From Endomicrobium sp. (GTDB lineage: Bacteria; Elusimicrobiota; Endomicrobiia; Endomicrobiales; Endomicrobiaceae), in the NCBI GenBank assembly GCA_031286985.1, contig JAITTL010000020.1, forward strand, positions 1 through 64,000: a DNA stretch of 64,000 nt, read 5' to 3'. Each line of letters opens with the position of its first letter. Positions within the stretch are counted from its first letter, which is position 1. Both the position numbers and the translations under genes were made by a program. Of the stretch, positions 18,101-27,140 are shown piece after piece. The notes below the pieces were generated by a model, which was not told where the DNA came from, ran no database searches, and saw nothing but the letters and a program-made list of their open reading frames with translations.

Positions 18101-18271
18101 GTGGACAAGTTAGTAATGATAGTAGCAGAGAATGTTATATGCCGGTTAAAGAGGTTTAAGATAGTACCAGATAAGATATACAGAAACAAAAGAAAGCGTT
18201 TTGGATTAAGATTCAATTTGAAAACAGGAATGTATAATTTTGCACTTTCAGTAATGTTTGATTTGTTGTAA
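18101..18271 (+). pseudogene. C-terminal fragment of an IS5-type transposase
   Basis: The frame from about 18101 to TAA at 18269-18271 contains VAENVICRLKRFKI, then YRNKRKRFGLRFNL and GMYNFAL. This is the characteristic end of IS5/IS1031-group transposases (VEN-x-I-x-x-LK-x-F-x-I, YRNRR-x-RFGLRFNLIAG-x-YN). Nothing upstream supplies the DDE catalytic residues; the preceding 110 nt have stops in all frames. It is a dead element left between the DUF192 gene and tRNA-Leu. Confidence 0.75.
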
Positions 18272-18299
18272 CATCCAAAAGATACAAAAAAGTCCTAAT

Positions 18300-18328
18300 T
18301 TTACTGCACCTTTACTTTATGCTACAAT
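18300..18328 (+). promoter_or_regulatory. Promoter of tRNA-Leu
   Basis: TTTACT (18300-18305) and TACAAT (18323-18328) have a 17-nt spacer and an extended TG two bases upstream of the -10 hexamer. It lies about 50 nt before the tRNA. Confidence 0.55.
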
Positions 18329-18379
18329 TGGGTCGGTTGCCACGTTTAGGAGCCCAACATATTATGGGTCATCAACATC

Positions 18380-18464
18380 GCCGGGGTGGTGGAATGGCAG
18401 ACACGTGAGACTCAAAATCTCAAGTTGCTTAGGTGACGTGCGGGTTCAAGTCCCGCCCTCGGCA
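18380..18464 (+). tRNA. tRNA-Leu (CAA)
   Basis: The acceptor GCCGGGG pairs with CCTCGGC, the anticodon loop CTCAAAA gives anticodon CAA, and the T-arm is CGGGTTCAAGTCCCG. A long variable arm marks it as class II. The 3' CCA is not encoded. Confidence 0.97.
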
Positions 18465-18506
18465 TTTACTGCTGTAGAGCGCGGTGTTTATAAGTTTCGG
18501 AATGAC

Positions 18507-19106
18507 CTATTCTTTGGTATCTAAGTAAGAACGTATCCGAAACGGCACACCTATTTCGTTTGCGATGGTTTTGACGTTAGAAACATCAAATTCTGGAAGT
18601 TCAACAGCTGTTATTATAACTTTCGGGATGTGTTTTTTTGCTTCTTTAGCAAACTTTAATACTTCATCAAAAGATTTTTCACCAAACATAGGACGATTTA
18701 GTTCATTGTGTTCTTTAGGATTTGAACCATTCAAACTTATTGAAATGATATCGACAAGTCCTTTTAATTCTGGCAAAACATTTTTACCATGATAGCGATT
18801 TGCTAAACCAGCAGTATTAATTCTTACCTTACCATCGTGTTCCTTTATCCATTTTGAAATTTCTTTAACAGCTTCTATATTGACTAAAGAGTCGCCAAAT
18901 CCACAAAAAACAATTTCATTGTATTTTTTAGGGTCTCCTATAGATTCTATCACCTCTTGGCATGATGGTTCTTTTTTCAGTTTTAAATCGTTATCATTAA
19001 ATTTGTTAGCCCACTTATGTTTTATGCAATACGGACAGGCCATCATACACTTGTTTGTTATATTTAAATACAAATTATCTCCAAAAACATAAGAAATAGT
19101 ATCCAT
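18507..19106 (-). CDS. TatD-associated radical SAM protein
   Basis: A 199-residue radical SAM protein with the cluster motif CMMACPYC (about residues 17-24), preceded by NLYLNITNK. This opening matches the small radical SAM family often encoded beside tatD. FCGFGDSLV is the glycine-rich SAM contact, and ISISLNGSNPKEHNELNRP follows the usual strand order. The reaction is unknown. No tatD gene is in this window, so the usual partner is absent locally. Its stop lies 42 nt from tRNA-Leu, convergent. QueE-like or NrdG-like activities are alternatives with less support. Confidence 0.75.
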   Translation of the reverse strand: MDTISYVFGDNLYLNITNKCMMACPYCIKHKWANKFNDNDLKLKKEPSCQEVIESIGDPKKYNEIVFCGFGDSLVNIEAVKEISKWIKEHDGKVRINTAGLANRYHGKNVLPELKGLVDIISISLNGSNPKEHNELNRPMFGEKSFDEVLKFAKEAKKHIPKVIITAVELPEFDVSNVKTIANEIGVPFRIRSYLDTKE

Positions 19107-19410
19107 CTAATTCCCCTTTTATAAAATATCATACCGGTTTTGGGAACACAAACAACATATATACACAATAAAAGAAGGTCAAAACTTGGATTTAAAAAGT
19201 CGGAATAAGACTCAAAAATTTAAAAACAAAGAAAACAAAAATAAGTGAAGAAACAATGAGATGGATGAAAAACAAGTACCAACCAGGACTTAACGCAAAA
19301 AAAACACCATTGAAGAAAACATAAACAAAAATCTTTCTCTACTTTACTGATCACATTTATACTTTTTCACTCCTTTTTTTACAAAGTAACGCACAAACTA
19401 AAAATAGACT
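19107..19410. other. Intergenic region, nothing recognised
   Basis: An A-rich 300-nt stretch downstream of the tRNA-Thr gene and upstream of the radical SAM gene. Short frames only; no clear hairpin terminator or promoter was found. Confidence 0.5.
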
Positions 19411-19482
19411 AGCCGAAGGCGGGAATCGAACCCGCGACCACCTCCTTACCAAGGAGGTGCTCTACCACTGAGCCACTCCGGC
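19411..19482 (-). tRNA. tRNA-Thr (GGT)
   Basis: The acceptor GCCGGAG pairs with CTTCGGC (one G-T pair). The anticodon loop TTGGTAA gives GGT. The T-arm is CGGGTTCGATTCCCG. Last of three tRNAs in the Tyr-Gly-Thr transcript. Confidence 0.97.
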
Positions 19483-19528
19483 ACTACATTAAAACTTGTA
19501 AGTATCCAAAATAGACCTCAAAAAAAAG

Positions 19529-19599
19529 AGCGGGAGACGGGAATCGAACCCGTATGGCCAGCTTGGAAGGCTGGAGCACTACCACTGTGCTACTCCCGC
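19529..19599 (-). tRNA. tRNA-Gly (TCC)
   Basis: The acceptor GCGGGAG pairs with CTCCCGC. The anticodon loop CTTCCAA gives TCC. Middle gene of the Tyr-Gly-Thr cluster. Confidence 0.97.
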
Positions 19600-19623
19600 A
19601 AAACATTATAATTATAATCAACT

Positions 19624-19706
19624 TGGGGGCGGATGGATTTGAACCACCGAAGGGCAAGCCCGCCAGATTTACAGTCTGGTGCATTAGACCACTCTGCCAC
19701 ACCCCC
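19624..19706 (-). tRNA. tRNA-Tyr (GTA)
   Basis: The acceptor GGGGGTG pairs with CGCCCCC, with discriminator A. The anticodon loop CTGTAAA gives GTA, and the long variable arm is typical of bacterial tRNA-Tyr. First gene of the cluster. The Tyr-Gly-Thr order recalls the tRNA block before tuf in other bacteria, but no tuf gene follows here. Confidence 0.97.
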
Positions 19707-19773
19707 AAATGCAGACAAACCCGTGTTAATCAAAGCAAACCAATCGCTAACAACCTTACACGAACGGTCTACG

Positions 19774-19802
19774 ATCGTATAAAAAAATACATCTTTTGTC
19801 AA
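19774..19802 (-). promoter_or_regulatory. Promoter of the tRNA-Tyr-Gly-Thr operon
   Basis: On the minus strand a perfect -35 TTGACA (19797-19802), a 17-nt spacer and a -10 TACGAT (19774-19779). It is about 70 nt upstream of tRNA-Tyr, with no gene between. Confidence 0.8.
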
Positions 19803-20154
19803 ATGTCGAATTGTTGCAAGCGTCAATAGCATATTGGGCTTTTGAAGAAGGCAGAAAAGAAAGAATTAGTTCACATTTTTGACACGGTATATATCAAGGA
19901 AACAGTAGCCAACACCGCTTAACTCAAAACCGCTTCTTCCATGGACCAATCGACAGGTCGAAAAAAAATGAACAAAGCCGTTGAAGAACACCGCATAGAC
20001 AATTACAGAAAAAGTCCTGTTTAAAACATTCCAATGAGCCTTCAAGTAACTTTGATACTTTAATGATTTTTGTAAAACAAAAATAAAACAATTATAATTA
20101 CGACAAATTTCATGGGTCTTTAACACTAACAATTATTAATCGTTTGGTTTCGTC
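19803..20154. other. Intergenic region, nothing recognised
   Basis: About 350 nt between the tRNA promoter and the unknown membrane protein. The minus-strand frame at 19866-20132 has an unconvincing translation and no ribosome site. The 24-nt repeat follows it. Confidence 0.5.
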
Positions 20155-20178
20155 TATGGAATTCTTTAATCTAAAAAG
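20155..20178 (+). repeat. 24-nt dispersed repeat, copy 2
   Basis: Matches 2329-2352 at 23 of 24 positions. It ends 34 nt before the start of the membrane protein gene at 20213, so it could act in that gene's leader. Confidence 0.5.
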
Positions 20179-20212
20179 GTTATGTGTTTAACTTTAACGC
20201 AGGAGTCCAAGT

Positions 20213-20926
20213 ATGTTTTTTTCCATAAAAGAAGCGTTTAAATTCACTTTTAAAACTGTCAAGAAGAATTTTGTTGCGGTATTTACTGTTTCAATTCTTT
20301 ACGCTGCGTGTATATTTATATTTTTTAAAATAAGGATTACCAATCGTGAACTTGCTTTAGCGATAGCAAAAGATTTGGTGCCACTAATAGCAACTTTCGT
20401 GATTATCTGTTCTCTAACAAATGTGTTTTTATATGTCTTTGATGGATCTCCGATTAAATTTAAATATTATTTCCCTGGCCTAAAAAAAATATTGAAAATT
20501 TTTGCTGTTTTGACAGTTTATTTCTGTATGTTAGGATCTTTAGTAATTTTTTTATTAGTTTTGCACCATTTCTTACACTTTTCAGTTGAAATTGACAGTT
20601 ATACAATTCTTATGATCGATTGTATCAATTGTTTAGTATCGTGCAAATATGGTTTTTTTATGATAAGGTTGCTTGAAAATGAGGAATCAGTTATAAATGC
20701 CTTAAAGTACAGTGCTAAAATAACGTTAGGTAATCGTAATAAAATATTTTGTCTTCTTTTAATGCTTGACATAATAGTAACTTTAATAACAAGATGGCTA
20801 GGCAAGTACTACTTATCGTGTGAGTGTGTATTTGCATTTTTGTTACCACTTGATATTTTAATAAAGCTTAGTGTATATAAACAACTATCATTTTTGCAAA
20901 CAGAGCGGATAAATACCGAAAAATAG
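20213..20926 (+). CDS. Multi-pass membrane protein, unknown function
   Basis: A 237-residue protein with a good ribosome site (AGGAG, 7 nt before the ATG). Hydrophobic segments lie at about 20-40, 58-80, 100-122, 135-150 and 180-215. The start FSIKEAFKFTFKTVKKN, a cytoplasmic basic patch before the first helix, resembles integral membrane proteins of the DUF975/glycerophosphodiesterase-membrane-domain type, but I cannot assign a family. It stands alone between the tRNA operon and a convergent flippase-like gene. Real gene likely; function not known. Confidence 0.6.
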   Translation: MFFSIKEAFKFTFKTVKKNFVAVFTVSILYAACIFIFFKIRITNRELALAIAKDLVPLIATFVIICSLTNVFLYVFDGSPIKFKYYFPGLKKILKIFAVLTVYFCMLGSLVIFLLVLHHFLHFSVEIDSYTILMIDCINCLVSCKYGFFMIRLLENEESVINALKYSAKITLGNRNKIFCLLLMLDIIVTLITRWLGKYYLSCECVFAFLLPLDILIKLSVYKQLSFLQTERINTEK

Positions 20927-21094
20927 CGATCAGTAAAATTTGCACATATTCAAGTATTCAACAGTGTGTTCGTGTGGGTCGCTTTGTAGCATCGGATTTT
21001 TAAGGACTGGTCTCTATTTTTGTACCATTTAAATTATTAGAATTTGTAATCGTTTTCTCATTTGTGTTTTGTACGCTAACTGGTATTCTCCAAA

Positions 21095-22081
21095 TTATTG
21101 TTCAATTTTTGAAAATTTAAATAAATTAGAAAATGAAAATTTAATTTTTATCATGCAAGCAAAACCAAGTATAAATATCACTATTAATTGTAGAAGATGG
21201 TATATTACTGTACATGCAAACCCTATATTTTTATCTATCCCTATTGTGTAGAGAGCTAAAACACCCATCAATTCAAATGCTCCAAAATACCCAGGGGCAG
21301 CTGGAATTACTGCGCCTACCCCAATTATAATGACAGTAAAAATTGCACCTAAAATTGAAAGCTGTATTCCGCAGGCATATGCAACAACAACAAGACACAA
21401 CGCCTCAACTATCCAAATTATTACAGATATTATAAAAATCTTTATCAAAATTGTTGGATTTTTAAGAACTATAAGCCCTGTTGTAAATTTATGAACAAAT
21501 TTTGTCATCACTAATTTGATTATCTTAGCTAAAGAAATTTTTGACAAAATAGTTAAAATTTTTTTTTCATACGTCAACATGATATAAAATAACACAAGGC
21601 AAATTACTAAACATGTAGTTAAAATATAGAACGACTTTTTTATAAATTCAGGAAAAGACATGAAAAAAATTGTTACAAAAAATAACAAGGCAAGTGCAAA
21701 TACATCGAAAATTCTTTCCATTACAATCGTAGCAAGCGCACTGGCACGCGATATTGAAAATCGCTCCCCGGTTGTTTTAGCTCTTATTAACTCCCCCAAT
21801 CTTAACGGAAGTACATTATTTGCAAAAAAACCCAGTACTGTATAAGGGAAATTGGCCATTATGCAAGTTTTTTTTAATGGAAGAATAATGAAATAATATC
21901 TCACACTTCTTAGAATATAAGTGAAGGCATATATGAAAACCGCTGGGATAAAAGCAAAATAATTTATATTTCCTATAAACTCTAAAGAATTTCTTAAATT
22001 TATATGGCGCAAAATTAAGCACATGAAAACACCACTAACAAATATTCCTAGAGATATTTTCATAAAATTTTTTTTTAACAT
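21095..22081 (-). CDS. Lysylphosphatidylglycerol synthase-type TM protein (UPF0104/AglD-like)
   Basis: A 328-residue integral membrane protein with about eight helices. It carries the family's landmarks: RSVRYYFIILPL, then GFFANNVLPLRLGELIRA (NxxLPxRxGE) and ATIVMERIFD. The last part has GVGAVIPAAPGYFGAFELM. This fold is the flippase-like domain of MprF and of stand-alone proteins thought to move lipids or lipid-linked sugars across the membrane. No aminoacyl-transfer domain is attached, so lysyl-lipid synthesis is unlikely. It is followed 34 nt upstream on the strand by the prepilin peptidase gene. Confidence 0.8.
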   Translation of the reverse strand: MLKKNFMKISLGIFVSGVFMCLILRHINLRNSLEFIGNINYFAFIPAVFIYAFTYILRSVRYYFIILPLKKTCIMANFPYTVLGFFANNVLPLRLGELIRAKTTGERFSISRASALATIVMERIFDVFALALLFFVTIFFMSFPEFIKKSFYILTTCLVICLVLFYIMLTYEKKILTILSKISLAKIIKLVMTKFVHKFTTGLIVLKNPTILIKIFIISVIIWIVEALCLVVVAYACGIQLSILGAIFTVIIIGVGAVIPAAPGYFGAFELMGVLALYTIGIDKNIGFACTVIYHLLQLIVIFILGFACMIKIKFSFSNLFKFSKIEQ

Positions 22082-22115
22082 TTATATTCATAATCCTTAC
22101 ACATGATCAACTTAT

Positions 22116-22733
22116 TTAAAAATCAATTATGGATGATGGAATGAATATAGCAATGAAAGATGCTATTGATAAAAATGGGCCAAATGGCATATAATCCTTC
22201 CTTTTGATTTTCTTAATAGCTATAAGTACTAACCCAGTTATGCTACCTAAAATAGCTGCAAGCAAAATTGCAATTAACACTCTTTCAAAACCTATAAAGG
22301 CTCCTATACCAGCCATAAGTTTAACGTCTCCACCACCTATTCCTTCCATTTTATAAATCAATTGCCATAAGGATCCAAGCGCAAATAAAATACCACCACC
22401 TATGAAAATACCTAACAAAGAATTTGCAAATCTTAATAAAAAAGTCTTCCCTAAAGTTGCATTTAAAAAACTAAACATAATACCTATGATAATTAAAAGA
22501 ACTGGAAACATTACTGGTATTATCTTATGAAAATAATCCACCACAGAAACGGAAAATAGAGAAAATGTAAGAAAGGCAAATAAAAAAAATGGTATAGAAA
22601 AAGAAAATTTGTAAAAAAGAAGTGCAAAACATAATGCAGAAAGAAACTTAATTAAAAATACTTTACATATGCTGTTACAGGCACTAAAACCTATGTAAAA
22701 AGCTAAACATATTCCCAAGAGAAAACACATCAT
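22116..22733 (-). CDS. Type IV prepilin peptidase, A24 catalytic part only
   Basis: A 205-residue membrane protein with the aspartyl-protease signature of A24 prepilin peptidases. The first Asp is in SVVDYFHKIIP and the second in the GGGDVKLM motif (about 134-141), each beside membrane helices. Full-length PilD-type enzymes begin with an N-methyltransferase domain carrying two CxxC pairs. This protein starts at the following helix and lacks that domain. It could be a small TadV/FlaK-like peptidase or a gene that lost its 5' part. No pilin or secretion genes are near. Confidence 0.75.
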   Translation of the reverse strand: MMCFLLGICLAFYIGFSACNSICKVFLIKFLSALCFALLFYKFSFSIPFFLFAFLTFSLFSVSVVDYFHKIIPVMFPVLLIIIGIMFSFLNATLGKTFLLRFANSLLGIFIGGGILFALGSLWQLIYKMEGIGGGDVKLMAGIGAFIGFERVLIAILLAAILGSITGLVLIAIKKIKRKDYMPFGPFLSIASFIAIFIPSSIIDF

Positions 22734-22834
22734 TATTATAATTCACTCCATCTCAAATGGGAACAACCTTCCATATTGGACAAATTGAAAACATCATTAA
22801 CTTTGCCCACCATTTATATTTGGAATCATTTTGA

Positions 22835-23338
22835 TCAAACATTCTTTGACAAAATTGCAATGTATTTTTTTAGTTTCTCTTCTACACATTTTGGCACAAA
22901 AGCGGCCGTACTACCACCAAGCATTGCAATTTCTTTTACCATACTGGAAGAAAGAAAAGTATAAGATTGATCTGGCATCAAAAAAATAGTTTCAATATTT
23001 TTATTTAATTTTCTGTTCATTAATGCCATTTGAAATTCATATTCAAAATCAGAGATAGCTCTTAACCCCCTTATCACAACAAAAGAGTTAATAGTTTCAA
23101 GATAGTTAGCCAAAAGCCCCGAGAATGACACAATTTTTACATTTTTAAAATGGTTTGCAGATTCTTGTAACAAATCGATTTTTTCCTGCAGAGTAAAAGT
23201 ATGGACCTTATTTACGTTATTCGTTACGGCAACCATTACTTCAGCAAATAGACCAGATGCTCTGGATATAATGTCCAAATGCCCATTTGTAGGAGGATCA
23301 AAATTGCCTGGATAAACAGCTAATATTTTTTTTGTCAC
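22835..23338 (-). CDS. coaD: Phosphopantetheine adenylyltransferase
   Basis: CoaD transfers AMP to 4'-phosphopantetheine, the penultimate step of coenzyme A synthesis. Signatures are YPGNFDPPTNGHLDII with the TxGH nucleotidyltransferase motif, VIRGLRAISDFEYEFQMA, and SSSMVKEIA near the C-terminus. Length is 167 residues, standard for the family. It is upstream of the prepilin peptidase gene on the same strand. Confidence 0.96.
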   Translation of the reverse strand: MTKKILAVYPGNFDPPTNGHLDIISRASGLFAEVMVAVTNNVNKVHTFTLQEKIDLLQESANHFKNVKIVSFSGLLANYLETINSFVVIRGLRAISDFEYEFQMALMNRKLNKNIETIFLMPDQSYTFLSSSMVKEIAMLGGSTAAFVPKCVEEKLKKYIAILSKNV

Positions 23339-23634
23339 AGTAAGGCTTATATCAATTTTGAGAATATTTTGTCAATTTTGCCATAAGGCCCATAAGATTT
23401 TTGGATGCTATGCTGTACCTGGACTCTTTCAGTGTTAAAAATCATAAAAATTCTTATTTATAAACATAAAAATAAAAATTACAGCAACGTATAAAGAAAA
23501 AATCAGTAATTATTTCCCGTAATTTAAAAAAGCCACTTGAGATTTTTCTATTGCACATCTCCATATACGCTATACGTTACACTCACTATTTTTTCTTCGA
23601 ACTTTTTTCAATGTTAAGTCCATACACTTATGTA

Positions 23635-23722
23635 CGGAGAGGGAGGGATTCGAACCCTCGATACAGTTTCCCGTATATTAGTTTTCGAGACTAACTCCTT
23701 CAACCAGCTCGGACACCTCTCC
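23635..23722 (-). tRNA. tRNA-Ser (CGA)
   Basis: The acceptor GGAGAGG pairs with CCTCTCC, discriminator G. The anticodon loop CTCGAAA gives CGA, and a long variable arm is present (class II). It lies 100 nt beyond the end of lptD on the same strand. Confidence 0.96.
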
Positions 23723-23822
23723 TCCATATAAAATAAGGCTACCTCATATATACTTACTATCACTACTACTTTTATACTCCATTTTACTAACAACAATATC
23801 AGTATGGTATACCACAAATAAA

Positions 23823-25757
23823 TTACATTTTCATATTGCACGCACAATAAAAACCAGAAACGCGCCAATCTGGTCCTGGTTTTCTAAATTTTACGCCAAC
23901 ATTGATATTATAGCAGTGTAAAATTAGACAAAATTTAAATTCATGTTCATGCGTTGTCCCAAATGACGTGATCCTGGCATTATAGTCTAGTCTGAGCTTA
24001 GATTTAAGCAAAGTTCCAAAACCAAAAACGCTGCCTATTTTACAATTGTTGCTATCTTGTTTACAATCAGAGTCTTGTTTACAATCGTAATTTTGGTATA
24101 AAATACCAAGATTGAAATAATGTTTTTCATATCTGCCAAATTGTATATCAAAATTACAAGAATTCATCCTAGATGTTTCTATAAGTTTGGCACCTCTTGC
24201 ATATAAAGTTACCAATTTTTCGGGAGTCCATATTATTTCAGTAACAATCGGAGACCATCTATCAGGAACACGTTCTCTATTTCGTAACATTCTATACTTT
24301 GTTGCATTTCTAATTATTGTACTATCTTTAATATACATAGTGTTAGTTAATGAAATGGTATTTATTTCTGTTCCATAATCATTTGCAGAAGTATCAATAT
24401 CGAAACAATTTGGTTTGGTTCTGGCTCCATATGAATAGAGTATATTCCAATCCATCCAAGTCGCAGCTCTAAATCTCGCATTTAGCGATCCACCATACCG
24501 TGCATAGGAAGCAAAAGCAAAATCTCCCAAATTGTTTCTATCCCAGCAGTTTATAGTAGCCTTCAAATCAGTTTTTAGTACCAATCTCTTCCCAAATATG
24601 AAATTTTTTGCCAAACTATTTCCTAGCCAACCTCCTTGTCTATAAAATTTTTTGCCAGGACTATGTTGCTCATAAGAATTTTCATACTGAAAGCTTGGGT
24701 TGTGGACTATTCCCATAGAAATATTTTTTGGATGACAACTCAATACTACTTTTGGAAGTTTTAGAGATGATATTTTATAATCTTTGGCCAAGTCATCATA
24801 AATGACATTACGCTCAACATCTACCACTAAGTTTACATTGTGATCTTGTCTTGTTATAGATATGGAAGCAGGCAAAAAATTTAAGCCTTCCTCTGAACTA
24901 TTTTTGCTAGAAATTTTATTAAAATCTCTATCACTCATAAGCCGTGCTTCAGATCTTATGATCCATGTATCGTTTAATTTATGAAAATAATCTTCAGTTA
25001 ACATCCATCTTTGCTTATACCTATGTTCCTTATTTTTATCACCTAGCAAATCTTTGGAAGTATAAGCACAAATATTACCTTTTGCTCCATCTGTTGCATA
25101 ATCAATTTTCGCCCCATAGCCATGGCCTCTTTTTCCCAACCAGTCATATTTAGCTTCACATGTAAAATCATTATTTAATGGAAAAGACAAAGCTGTTTTT
25201 AATGTTACGCCCTCACCATCAGAATACCCAGGTTCAAAATTGAAAACCAAATCCGAAAAAAAACTTTTGTCTCCATTAAGCGATTTTGTAATCATTGGTA
25301 AATAAAATATTGGCATTTTGCCAATATAAAAAACGGGATTGTACACAGTTATTCTTTTACCTAATAAAAGTTTCCCACGTTTCGATTTAACATAAGTGTG
25401 TGGTTTGTTTAAATCACAATTTGAAAGCTTCATGTCGTGTACTATAAATATATTTTCTTCTTGATTTTCGATGGATTTTGATTGCATAAATATTTTTGGA
25501 GAACAATTTAAAAAACAAATAAAAACATCTTCTGCATGCATGGTTTTTTTATTGATATCCAGTTCAGCGCTACTAGCGCTTATTTTTTTGCCATCCCAAT
25601 GGATAACAACATTGTCATTGGCATTTATTTTACCACTACTTTCATCACATCTAAGATTATCTGTAGTTATGTTGATTTCACTAGCAAAAACTGTTAAATT
25701 TGTTAAAAATATGAGAATAAACATCACATTTTTTATTATTAATTTATTCATTTGCAT
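23823..25757 (-). CDS. lptD: LPS-assembly protein LptD (OstA-type)
   Basis: LptD is the outer-membrane barrel that inserts lipopolysaccharide on the cell surface. The 644-residue protein has a signal peptide (FILIFLTNLTVFAS), an LptA/OstA-like N-domain (INITTDNLRCDESSGKI, then KTMHAEDVFICF), and LGKRITVYNPVFYIGKMPIFYLP, the pattern that joins the N-domain to the barrel. The rest is beta-strand-rich with alternating hydrophobic residues. The protein is shorter than the E. coli form of about 780 residues. Its lptE partner is not seen. It follows kdsD-accD-folC on one strand, and msbA lies further upstream. Confidence 0.85.
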   Translation of the reverse strand: MQMNKLIIKNVMFILIFLTNLTVFASEINITTDNLRCDESSGKINANDNVVIHWDGKKISASSAELDINKKTMHAEDVFICFLNCSPKIFMQSKSIENQEENIFIVHDMKLSNCDLNKPHTYVKSKRGKLLLGKRITVYNPVFYIGKMPIFYLPMITKSLNGDKSFFSDLVFNFEPGYSDGEGVTLKTALSFPLNNDFTCEAKYDWLGKRGHGYGAKIDYATDGAKGNICAYTSKDLLGDKNKEHRYKQRWMLTEDYFHKLNDTWIIRSEARLMSDRDFNKISSKNSSEEGLNFLPASISITRQDHNVNLVVDVERNVIYDDLAKDYKISSLKLPKVVLSCHPKNISMGIVHNPSFQYENSYEQHSPGKKFYRQGGWLGNSLAKNFIFGKRLVLKTDLKATINCWDRNNLGDFAFASYARYGGSLNARFRAATWMDWNILYSYGARTKPNCFDIDTSANDYGTEINTISLTNTMYIKDSTIIRNATKYRMLRNRERVPDRWSPIVTEIIWTPEKLVTLYARGAKLIETSRMNSCNFDIQFGRYEKHYFNLGILYQNYDCKQDSDCKQDSNNCKIGSVFGFGTLLKSKLRLDYNARITSFGTTHEHEFKFCLILHCYNINVGVKFRKPGPDWRVSGFYCACNMKM

Positions 25758-25883
25758 ACACTGTTTAAAAAATATAAATCACATCTAAGATTTACAGATA
25801 AAAAGTGCACGCTCAAGATAAAATTTTTCAAAATCTTTATAATCAATCTAGGTTCTCTTTTTTTGATTTTTGGGGTGAATATA

Positions 25884-27140
25884 TCACTCTATAATTTTCA
25901 AAATCTCACCAGCAAGATAAAAAGAACCTACAGATACGGCAGTCTCCCCGGCTTTTATCATACTGAGAGCATTTTTTACACAATCCGTTGTGTAAATTTT
26001 ACGTTGCTTGGCACATTGTGAAAATTTCGCCTTTAAAATATCAGGGCTAACAGCTCTCTCTTTCATTAACCGCGGCAAAATTATTTTGTTTGCAAAAGGA
26101 AGTAATTTTTTTAACATATTTTTATATTTTTTATCCTTCATTACAGCAAAAATAAAAGTGCGCTTTTTTTTTGCAAATCCAAGCTGCTTGAATGTTTCAA
26201 TAAACGTATCTAAGCTTTGAATGTTATGTGCTCCATCAATAATTATTTTAAATTTTCCCACTCCGACATCAATTTTTCTTATATCAAAACGTCCTGGTAA
26301 AATGGTATTTTGTAAACCTATTTTTATACAAGTTTCATTTAAACAATATCCTCTTTTATTTAAAAGATTCGCAACACAAATAGCTACACATGCGTTTACA
26401 ACTTGATGTTTACCATTAAGCTTTATTTCAATATTTTTTAAGCTCATATTCTTGCTTACATAATCAAATTTTTGTCTAACTATACATATTTTATTGTTCA
26501 AAGCTTTAAAATCTTTTCCATACAAATGTAATCTGCTTGATTTGTTTTCTACAACCCCAATTGCCTTCTTAGGTAAATTTCCACAGACGATACAAGCATT
26601 TTTTTTGATTATTCCGGCTTTTTCAAAAGCTATTTTTTCAATATTATCCCCTAACTTTTCTTGATGTTCTTTCGCGATAGACGTTATAACGCAAGCCAAT
26701 GGATTTTTTATAACATTAGTCGCATCAAAACGTCCACCAAGCCCTGTCTCAAGCACAACAATATCTACCTTATGCTTGGCAAAATATATAAACGCTAGCA
26801 CTGTTAAGTATTCAAAATACGAAAATTGGCATTCTATTGCTTGTTTTAAATACTTTTTTGATAACTTATCAAAAATTTTTGGAGATATATTCTTATCGTT
26901 GATTTTGATTCTTTCTGTGATATTAACCAAATGAGGAGAGGTATACACTGCAGTTTTATATCCACCAGACTTTAAAATCGTAGACATAAAAGCCGAGACC
27001 GAACCCTTTCCATTAGTGCCAGCTATATGTATAACATCAAATGCATCTTGAGGATTACCAATATTTTTAAGAAATTTTTTTATTCTTGAAAGTCCAAGTG
27101 TCATACTTTCGTATTCTTTTAAAGTTTCAAAAAATTTCAT
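25884..27140 (-). CDS. folC: Folylpolyglutamate/dihydrofolate synthase FolC
   Basis: FolC adds glutamate to dihydropteroate and/or folates. Signatures of the Mur-ligase superfamily are present: the P-loop GTNGKGSV, then YTSPHLVNITERI, the GLGGRFDATNV box, ITSIAKEHQEKLGD and the C-terminal IDGAHN. Length is 418 residues. The start overlaps the accD stop by 4 nt, so translation is coupled. No other folate gene is close. Confidence 0.94.
   Translation of the reverse strand: MKFFETLKEYESMTLGLSRIKKFLKNIGNPQDAFDVIHIAGTNGKGSVSAFMSTILKSGGYKTAVYTSPHLVNITERIKINDKNISPKIFDKLSKKYLKQAIECQFSYFEYLTVLAFIYFAKHKVDIVVLETGLGGRFDATNVIKNPLACVITSIAKEHQEKLGDNIEKIAFEKAGIIKKNACIVCGNLPKKAIGVVENKSSRLHLYGKDFKALNNKICIVRQKFDYVSKNMSLKNIEIKLNGKHQVVNACVAICVANLLNKRGYCLNETCIKIGLQNTILPGRFDIRKIDVGVGKFKIIIDGAHNIQSLDTFIETFKQLGFAKKKRTFIFAVMKDKKYKNMLKKLLPFANKIILPRLMKERAVSPDILKAKFSQCAKQRKIYTTDCVKNALSMIKAGETAVSVGSFYLAGEILKIIE

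Noticed and set aside
17824-18216. Minus-strand hydrophobic frame of 130 codons
   Set aside because: It lies antisense to the DUF192 gene and the IS5-type remnant, both with recognisable motifs.
19707-19780. Plus-strand text ADKPVLIKA, reminiscent of ExbD
   Set aside because: The frame is short, stops quickly and overlaps the tRNA operon promoter; the likeness is chance.
19866-20132. Minus-strand frame of 88 codons
   Set aside because: No ribosome site, no motif and unusual composition.
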